A stretch of DNA of 64,000 nucleotides from Pseudomonas putida. Lineage in GTDB: Bacteria; Pseudomonadota; Gammaproteobacteria; Pseudomonadales; Pseudomonadaceae. The stretch covers positions 1 through 64,000 of the forward strand of contig NZ_MKZO01000026.1 in the NCBI RefSeq assembly GCF_001941965.1, read 5' to 3'. Under the pieces are notes generated by a model. That model searched no databases. It saw nothing but the letters and a program-made list of their open reading frames with translations, and was not told where the DNA came from. Below, in pieces: positions 59,125 through 64,000 of the stretch; the stretch's first letter is position 1, and each line of letters opens with the position of its first letter. The position numbers and the translations under genes were made by a program.

Positions 59125-59712
59125 ATGGCACGCAAGATCACCACACAGTCAGCCGGCCAGTCGGAAGCCTCCACGGCGCAAGCTTCGAAGTCCGCTGATG
59201 CTCAACCTGGCAGTCCGGAGCCCTCTGCTGCCGAGCTGAGCTTGCCGCTCGGCTCGGCAGGTGAAACCAAAATCGAAACCGTGGCCAGTGGCGCCGATGG
59301 TGCCGGCGTCACTGATCTGACCGTGCCAGTCGAAGATGCGGCGGCTGGTCAGGTAGTCGCCGGGGCCGCGGCAGCTGGTTCCGAGACCCCGCTTAACAAA
59401 GGTTTCCCTGAAACTGGCGGCTCAACGGCAGGCGAGTCCACCGATGTTGATGCAGCCGACACAGGTGGCATTGATCCGGACAGTGTTCACGCTGACGCTG
59501 ACGCTGACGCTGACGAGGATGCCAGTGTCGATACCGGCGTGGAGTCGCCGGCCAACGCCAACCCTCTGGCCGTGCAGATCTATCCGCTGCGCTCTTACAT
59601 GGATGCAGGCGAGCTGCGTCGGCGGGGAGGGGCTGCTTATACGGCGCCTCGGCGACACGCCGAGGATCTGGTGCAAAGGAAGCTGGCATCTTTCGAGCCG
59701 CTTGAGGATTGA
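59125..59712 (+). CDS. Ala/Gly/Asp-rich low-complexity phage protein
   Basis: This 195-residue protein has a low-complexity acidic body with HADADADADEDA, encoded by four perfect GCTGAC hexamers (59491-59514). The folded C-terminus (LAVQIYPLRSYMDAGELRRRGGAAY) is likely the functional part. AGGAG precedes the ATG at 59125. The position between capsid and connector genes fits a head decoration or assembly protein, unproven. Confidence 0.7.
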   Translation: MARKITTQSAGQSEASTAQASKSADAQPGSPEPSAAELSLPLGSAGETKIETVASGADGAGVTDLTVPVEDAAAGQVVAGAAAAGSETPLNKGFPETGGSTAGESTDVDAADTGGIDPDSVHADADADADEDASVDTGVESPANANPLAVQIYPLRSYMDAGELRRRGGAAYTAPRRHAEDLVQRKLASFEPLED

Positions 59713-59715
59713 GCG

Positions 59716-60057
59716 ATGCCGGTTATCAGTATGCAAATTGCTCGGCACCATCTTCGGGATCCCGAAGACGATGACGAGTATCTTGAGCTTCTGGTAGAGG
59801 CGGCCGAAGGTCAGGCAATGGACTATTTGAACCGCCGCTTTTACGCCGATCAGCAATCGTTGGATGCGGCGATCGCCGCAGGCGAGGCCGGAGACTTTCC
59901 GATGCTCAGCAATAAGCAGATCAAGGCTGCCTGCCTCCTGATCCTGGGTCATCTCTACGCAAACCGTGAAGATGTTGTGACCGGCACTATCGCTACCGCG
60001 ATGCCTAGAGGGTCTGAAGCGCTGCTGACTCCCCATCGTATCGGGTGGGGGGTATGA
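59716..60057 (+). CDS. Head-tail connector (gp6-like adaptor)
   Basis: This 113-residue protein has ARHHLRDPEDDDEYLELLVEAAEGQAMDYLNR and IKAACLLILGHLYANRED, the helical pattern of HK97 gp6/SPP1 gp15-type adaptors that stack beneath the portal. Its stop overlaps the next start (ATGA). Confidence 0.88.
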   Translation: MPVISMQIARHHLRDPEDDDEYLELLVEAAEGQAMDYLNRRFYADQQSLDAAIAAGEAGDFPMLSNKQIKAACLLILGHLYANREDVVTGTIATAMPRGSEALLTPHRIGWGV

Positions 60058-60380
60058 GGGCCGGACCGCTCAGGAATCGCTGCCGACTTACCAGGAGTGA
60101 GCGAGTCCAGAATGATACGGGCGGCTACGACCAGGTCTGGGTCGAGGCCGGCGAAATCTGGGCGGAAGTTACCCTGCCTACCGGTCGCGTATCTCCAGTA
60201 GCTGAGCAGCTCCAGGCTGTGGTCAGCGCCGAGATCCGCATCAGGCCTCGTTCAGATATCGCCGCCGGCTGGCGGCTTACCGAGAAACGCAGCGGCGTTA
60301 CCTACAAGGTCGAGGCAGTGCTGCCCAACAACGATCGGGACATGCTGCGCCTTCTGTGCTCCAGTGTCCCCAATCCATGA
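60054..60380 (+). CDS. Head closure / head-tail adaptor protein
   Basis: This 108-residue beta protein has LRNRCRLTRSERVQNDTGGYDQVWVEAGEIWAEVTLPTGR, the usual start of SPP1 gp16-like head-closure proteins, and ends TYKVEAVLPNNDRDMLRLLC. The start is chosen at the ATG overlapping the previous stop. Confidence 0.87.
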   Translation: MRAGPLRNRCRLTRSERVQNDTGGYDQVWVEAGEIWAEVTLPTGRVSPVAEQLQAVVSAEIRIRPRSDIAAGWRLTEKRSGVTYKVEAVLPNNDRDMLRLLCSSVPNP

Positions 60381-60388
60381 GGTGAACC

Positions 60389-60571
60389 ATGAAGATTCGT
60401 GCATTGGGCGTGCTTACCGGTGCTTCCGGAGATCGCGCGAAGGGCGAGGAGTTTGTCGTCGACAAGGAGTACGGGGAGGGCTTGGTCACCCGCGGTTATG
60501 CCGAAGAAGTTGTCGAGGCAGCCGCCGACAAGCCGGCCCGCCCGGCAAAACCCGAAAGCGCCAAGGAGTAG
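60389..60571 (+). CDS. Small head-tail region protein
   Basis: This 60-residue protein (MKIRALGVLTGASGDRAKGEEFVVDKEYGEGLVTRGYAEEV...) has a short beta fold with a charged Pro/Ala/Lys tail. Genes like this often lie between head closure and neck genes. No defined function. Confidence 0.65.
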   Translation: MKIRALGVLTGASGDRAKGEEFVVDKEYGEGLVTRGYAEEVVEAAADKPARPAKPESAKE

Positions 60572-60574
60572 GTC

Positions 60575-61132
60575 ATGGCCAGGCGCTCGAGTATCCGAGG
60601 CGACATCCGGTTGCGCCGGACCCTTCGGGCCATCCACAAGACCATGGACAACGAGCTCAGGCCGGCGGTTGAGCGGTCAGCGGATCGGATACTCGCCACC
60701 CAGAGGCAACTGATCCCCAAGGACACTGGGGCGGCAGCTGCTGCGCTGAGGGTCTATGTCTCGCCCAGCGGCCTGGATGCTCAGGTCGGTATTCGAGGTA
60801 AGCGTGACAATCGTCGGTTCTTCTACCTGCGCTTCCTAGAGTTCGGCACCAAGGGCTATTCCGGGTCGATGTACCGGCGGGCTGATGCCAGTGCGGTTGG
60901 CGGAGCTCATACCACCAACCGCGACAAATCGAAACTGCGGCAGCCGCGCGGAACTAAGAACAAATCCGATGGGACGAGCTTCTTCGGCAAGTACCCCGAT
61001 GTTCCGGCCCGGCCAGCCCACCCATGGATACGACCCTCGATCGATGTGAACAGGGAGTTCGTGCTGGCTGACATTGAGGCGGCGGTCCGCCTGACCCTGC
61101 GGAAGGCTGCCCGAGGATTCGAAAATGGCTGA
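60575..61132 (+). CDS. HK97 gp10-like neck/tail completion protein
   Basis: This 185-residue protein has TMDNELRPAVERSADRILATQRQLIPKDTGAAAAALRV, then FYLRFLEFGTKGY and PARPAHPWIRPSID, the pattern of HK97 gp10-type neck proteins. It overlaps the tail terminator gene by eight bases. Confidence 0.85.
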   Translation: MARRSSIRGDIRLRRTLRAIHKTMDNELRPAVERSADRILATQRQLIPKDTGAAAAALRVYVSPSGLDAQVGIRGKRDNRRFFYLRFLEFGTKGYSGSMYRRADASAVGGAHTTNRDKSKLRQPRGTKNKSDGTSFFGKYPDVPARPAHPWIRPSIDVNREFVLADIEAAVRLTLRKAARGFENG

Positions 61133-61511
61133 TCCATCTGTAGCGCTGCAGAAAGCTCTATTCGCCAGGCTGCGCGCCGAGGTGAGCTGTCCGATCTACG
61201 ATGGCGCGGACATCAACACCCCGAAGCCCTACGTGTCCATCGACCGCGAGATCTCGACGAACATCAGCCCCATCGCCGGCCGCAAGCGGCAGCAGCGCCT
61301 GCTGTATCTGTCCGTCTGGTCTGATGCGGTAGGCCAGGCTGAGGTCAAGCGCATCAACGGCGAGGTCGCCGCCGCGCTGGATGAGCGCCGGCTGCCGCTC
61401 GAAGTTGGCCGTGCCGTATCGGTCCGGGTTGAGCAGGTCGGCGCCCAGCGCGATGCCGACGGCATCACTTACCAGGGCTCGATCACAGTCCGCGTCATCA
61501 CCACCCACTGA
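61125..61511 (+). CDS. Tail terminator (DUF3168)
   Basis: This 128-residue protein has VALQKALFARLRAEVSCPIYDGADINTPKPYVSIDRE and the SVWSDAVGQAEVKRI helix, typical of the DUF3168/gpU-like tail terminator that caps the tail tube. Confidence 0.88.
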   Translation: MADPSVALQKALFARLRAEVSCPIYDGADINTPKPYVSIDREISTNISPIAGRKRQQRLLYLSVWSDAVGQAEVKRINGEVAAALDERRLPLEVGRAVSVRVEQVGAQRDADGITYQGSITVRVITTH

Positions 61512-61565
61512 ATCACCTAATGGCCGCGCCGCGGCTCAATCCAATGTGCCTTTGGAGGAACCCCT

Positions 61566-62066
61566 ATGGCCGATGACAACCTCAACACAGCCGCCGGCTG
61601 CCGTCTTTTCATTGGCGGCAAGACCGGCGCTGAAACCAAGGCCGAGTACGAGGCCGACACCTACGTTCGCGTTGGCGAGATCGAAGACTTGGGTGAATTC
61701 GGTGACACCTTCAGCAGCGTGACTTTCACCTCGCTGGAGGATGGCCGTGTGCGCAAGTACAAGGGCACCGCTGACGCAGGCGACCTCACGGTCACCGTCG
61801 GTCTGGACAACGGCGATGCCGGTCAGAACGCCGTGAAGACTGCTCACAAGGATCGTAGCAAGGGTGACTACAACATCAAGATCACCCTCAACGATGGTGA
61901 TCCGGATGCTACACCGGTGATCGCGCCGACCACCTTCTACCTGCGCGGAAAGGTGATGAACAACACTGTCGCCCCGGGTGCGGCCGACAACGTTGTTCGC
62001 CGCAACGTGACCATCGGTATCAACTCCGAGATCCTGGAGCTGCTGCCAGCAGCCGTAACCCCATAA
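61566..62066 (+). CDS. Major tail tube protein
   Basis: This 166-residue protein has CRLFIGGKTGAETKAEYEADTYVRVGEIEDLGEFGDTFSSVTFTSLEDGRVRKYKG and SAKE-like GDYNIKITLNDGD segments, the beta-sandwich of siphovirus tail tube proteins (TUDC type). GGAGGA lies upstream. Confidence 0.9.
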   Translation: MADDNLNTAAGCRLFIGGKTGAETKAEYEADTYVRVGEIEDLGEFGDTFSSVTFTSLEDGRVRKYKGTADAGDLTVTVGLDNGDAGQNAVKTAHKDRSKGDYNIKITLNDGDPDATPVIAPTTFYLRGKVMNNTVAPGAADNVVRRNVTIGINSEILELLPAAVTP

Positions 62067-62081
62067 CCACCGAGGCAGCCC

Positions 62082-62426
62082 ATGAGCGAAGCTTTGCACG
62101 GCACCGTCACTCTGGTGATTGGCGCCCGAACCTACACCTTGCAGCCCACGCTCGAAGCGGCGCTGCGCATTGAAAGCCACTTCGGCGGCCTGCGCGGTGC
62201 GCTGGAGTCGATGCGGATGCTGAGCATCGGCTCCAGTGCTGAGGTCGTCCTTGCCGGCGCCGGCCTGGGGCGAGACCAGCACGCTGTCGTTGCCTCCGAG
62301 ATCTTCCGCTCTGGCGTAGCCTCGGTGGCCGGCAAGCTGACCGAGTACATCACCCTCCTCCTGAATCCGGTCCCGCCGAGCGTGGCCGAGCGGGGAAAGG
62401 CCGAGGCGGTCAGCACAGCGCAGTGA
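62082..62426 (+). CDS. Tail assembly chaperone (gpG-like)
   Basis: In this 114-residue protein EALHGTVTLVIGARTYTLQPTLEAALRIESHFGGLRGALESM matches the tail-chaperone family seen in gene transfer agents and many siphoviruses. Near its end lies the slippery heptamer G GGA AAG in the correct frame (62393-62399). A -1 shift there joins it to the downstream frame to give a 188-residue GT product. Confidence 0.85.
   Translation: MSEALHGTVTLVIGARTYTLQPTLEAALRIESHFGGLRGALESMRMLSIGSSAEVVLAGAGLGRDQHAVVASEIFRSGVASVAGKLTEYITLLLNPVPPSVAERGKAEAVSTAQ
62393..62399 (+). promoter_or_regulatory. Programmed -1 frameshift site (G GGA AAG)
   Basis: The heptamer GGGAAAG is in frame as CG-G GGA AAG within the chaperone gene, identical to the lambda G/T slippery sequence. 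After a -1 shift, translation continues without a stop from 62399 into the frame of the ORF at 62423-62647. Confidence 0.85.
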
Positions 62427-62647
62427 GAAACGGGAGCTACGTCGATTATCTGTTCGGCGTGGCTACCGGCTGGCTCGGCTGGCCGCCGGAAACTGCCTGG
62501 AAGACGCCGATCCCCCAAATCATGATCGCCCTGGACGCGCGCCTGGATTGGATGGGGCGCGGCCATGCGCAACAGCAGCCAGCCACCCAGAAGAGGGCCA
62601 GCGTGTCCGATCGCCTTAAGGCCTTCCTGCGGGGGCGAGGGCAGTAG
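62423..62647 (+). CDS. Tail assembly chaperone T domain (made as a G-T fusion)
   Basis: The 74-residue frame (from GTG) has SYVDYLFGVATGWLGWPPETAWKTPIPQIMIALDARLDW, the T-like domain that binds the tape measure. Its GTG overlaps the upstream stop, but no independent ribosome site is visible. The main product is likely the frameshift fusion 62082-62647 of 188 residues. Confidence 0.8.
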   Translation: MRNGSYVDYLFGVATGWLGWPPETAWKTPIPQIMIALDARLDWMGRGHAQQQPATQKRASVSDRLKAFLRGRGQ

Positions 62648-62675
62648 TCAATAGCGTCAATTGCCGGATAGAGAA

Positions 62676-64000
62676 ATGGCCGACCAACAAATTCAGGGCA
62701 TGCTGGTCCAGATCGAGGCCACCACCGCCCAGCTGCGCCGAGAGCTCGCCGAGGGCGATCGGGTTGTCGCCCGCACTACGCAGTCCATGGATCGTAACCT
62801 GGCCAAGGTTGATTCGGCCTTCGATAGCACTGGAAGCGCAGCCCAGCAGGCCGGCGCGTTGATCCGGGGCGCATTCGCAGCAGTGGCCGGTGCCGGCCTG
62901 GTGGGCGGTATCATCCGGCAGGTGGATGCATACGGCCAGATGGCCGACCGGATGAAGGCTGCCGCTGGCGGCGCGGGCGAGTACCAGGTGGTGCAAGAGC
63001 ACCTGCTCCAGACCGCCAACGAAACCTACCGCCCGCTGGCCGAGGCGCAAGAGCTTTACATCCGTACGGCAGACGTCATGCGAAGCCTGGGCTTCAACAC
63101 CCAGCAGACGCTCGATATCACCGATTCCTTCAGCTTCCTTCTGGTGACCAATGCCGCTTCCGCTGACAAGGCCGGTTCTGCCCTGGACTCCTACTCCAAG
63201 GCCCTCCAGACCGGAAAGCTTGAGGCTGATGACTGGGTTTCGATCCAGCAGGCCATGCCGACCGTCGTGCAGGCCATCGCCAGTGCAACCGGCAAGAGCG
63301 CGGAAGAGGTTCGCAAGCTCGGCGTGGAGGGCAAGCTCTCAATTGAAACGCTGAACGCCGGCCTGCTGAATACCGTCGATACCAACCGCAAAGCTGCGGC
63401 GGAGATGTCGACCAGCGTCCAAGACGCAATGGTGAATATCGGCAATGCCATCAGTGTCTTTCTTGGCAAAACAGAGGAAAGCACCGGCGTAGTGGGCGGC
63501 CTGGCGGCTGTTCTGGTTACTGTGGCTGACAACATCGGCACTGTGGCCGCCGTGATGGGTGGCGCTGGTGCTGCGGCGATCACCCTATACGTCGCCAAGG
63601 CCGGTCTTGCCTTGAAGGCTGCTCTTGCCCAGCGTGCTGCCGATATTCAGGCGGCCCAATCCGCCTTGCGCGCCGCCGACGCCCAGCGCATCTATGCCCA
63701 GGCGCAGATTCAGCAGGCCCAAGCATCACTCGCAGCAGCAACCGGCATGCAGCGTCTTTCGCTCGTACAGGCGCAGTTGATTCCGAAGCAGGCGGTGCTG
63801 AAGGCCTCAACCGATGCGCTGGCCATTGCCCAGGCCAATCTCACTCGCGTGACGACAGGCGGCCTTCTTGCCGCGCTTGGTGGCCCGATGGGGCTGGCGA
63901 TCCTCGCCGGCACCGCGGCGGCCAGCTTCCTTCTGCTGGGTGGAAATGCCGATAAGGCCAGCGTCAGCATGGAGGACATGCAGAAGCCGGTCGCGCAGCT
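62676..64000 (+). CDS. Tape measure protein, N-terminal 441 codons (runs off the window)
   Basis: The frame opens at ATG 62676 (MADQQIQGMLVQIEATTAQLRR) and is uninterrupted to the window edge. The protein sets tail length and is injected with DNA. Seen: an N-terminal coiled coil, GALIRGAFAAVAGAGLVGGII, the TMP domain (RMKAAAGGAGEYQVVQEHLLQTANETYRPLAEAQELYIRTADVMRSLG... in outline), SIQQAMPTVVQAIASATGKSAEEVRKLG, an Ala/Gln-rich helical part, and hydrophobic segments near 880-1240 bases into the gene. Because it is cut by the window, the length is unknown. Confidence 0.92.
   Translation, partial: MADQQIQGMLVQIEATTAQLRRELAEGDRVVARTTQSMDRNLAKVDSAFDSTGSAAQQAGALIRGAFAAVAGAGLVGGIIRQVDAYGQMADRMKAAAGGAGEYQVVQEHLLQTANETYRPLAEAQELYIRTADVMRSLGFNTQQTLDITDSFSFLLVTNAASADKAGSALDSYSKALQTGKLEADDWVSIQQAMPTVVQAIASATGKSAEEVRKLGVEGKLSIETLNAGLLNTVDTNRKAAAEMSTSVQDAMVNIGNAISVFLGKTEESTGVVGGLAAVLVTVADNIGTVAAVMGGAGAAAITLYVAKAGLALKAALAQRAADIQAAQSALRAADAQRIYAQAQIQQAQASLAAATGMQRLSLVQAQLIPKQAVLKASTDALAIAQANLTRVTTGGLLAALGGPMGLAILAGTAAASFLLLGGNADKASVSMEDMQKPVAQ

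Larger units (their letters stand above)
31805..64000. mobile_element. Siphovirus-type (lambdoid/HK97-like) prophage, left part
   Basis: From the tRNA-Ser remnant to the window edge the genes form a complete early half and the head and front tail modules of a temperate phage: integrase, leftward accessory operon, CI/Cro immunity, O-like/DnaB replication, antiterminator, lysis-like genes, HK97-type packaging and head, tail tube, chaperones and tape measure. No frameshifted structural gene is seen, so it may be intact. The right attachment site and the tail-tip genes are outside the window. An endolysin gene has not been seen so far. Confidence 0.93.

Overview
The window comes from a Pseudomonas chromosome, most like the P. 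putida / P. fluorescens lineages. The evidence is high G+C, the conserved gene order infA-bpt-aat / ftsK-lolA-rarA-crcB-serS-cysG-tusDCBE, a SoxR-controlled RND pump, OprD-type porin genes, and a recurrent Pseudomonas-type REP palindrome containing GCTGGCAAGCCAGC. Bases 1-31746 are host chromosome. Bases 31805-64000 are the left ~32 kb of a prophage that runs off the right edge.

Host part. 64-1842 (minus): translation initiation factor IF-1 and two aminoacyl-tRNA-protein transferases of the N-degron pathway. The trxB gene usually found between aat and ftsK in this genus is absent. 2195-9699 (plus): FtsK translocase, LolA, RarA, a CrcB fluoride channel, seryl-tRNA synthetase and siroheme synthase. 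9783-14777 (minus): glutathionyl-hydroquinone reductase, the tusDCBE-ybiB tRNA thiolation operon and an NCS2 nucleobase permease. 14964-21083: soxR divergent from a MexHI-OpmD-like tripartite pump, with a SoxR box in a 19-bp-spacer promoter. 21260-24567: an ABC ATPase, an exported protein of unknown function and a second PBP2. 24762-31746: a complete-looking mevalonate catabolism locus, comprising an NAD-type class II HMG-CoA reductase (mvaA), HMG-CoA lyase (mvaB), a TctA-like permease with a small membrane partner, an OprD-type porin and a divergent MocR-type regulator with GTAC-centred operators.

Prophage. The left boundary is the 3' part of a tRNA-Ser(TGA) gene (31805-31864) next to a tyrosine integrase. 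A leftward operon (41859 to 31989) carries a ParB-like protein, a LuxR-type HTH with a membrane segment, a C5 DNA methyltransferase with eight tandem PxxT elements, a second methyltransferase-like protein, an ASCH protein and many small genes. The immunity region (42466-44592) has a CI-type S24 repressor, a Cro-like protein, two operator triplets built on CAAG-N4-CTTG, and a LexA box in front of a DUF1654 gene. The rightward early operon has an O-like initiator with an internal iteron cluster (candidate origin), a DnaB-like helicase, YbcO-like and VRR-NUC nucleases, a second tyrosine recombinase and a probable late antiterminator. Two terminator-bounded cargo genes and lysis-like membrane genes follow. 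The late operon is a siphovirus/HK97-type module: HNH, TerS, TerL, portal, ClpP-like protease, capsid, connectors, tail tube, tail chaperones with a lambda-type -1 slippery site, and the start of the tape measure gene.

Nothing here is certainly a new system. The least explained items are the ~600-base structured leader of the left operon, the methyltransferase repeat region, the second recombinase inside the replication module, and the cargo genes at 39868, 50794 and 51391.
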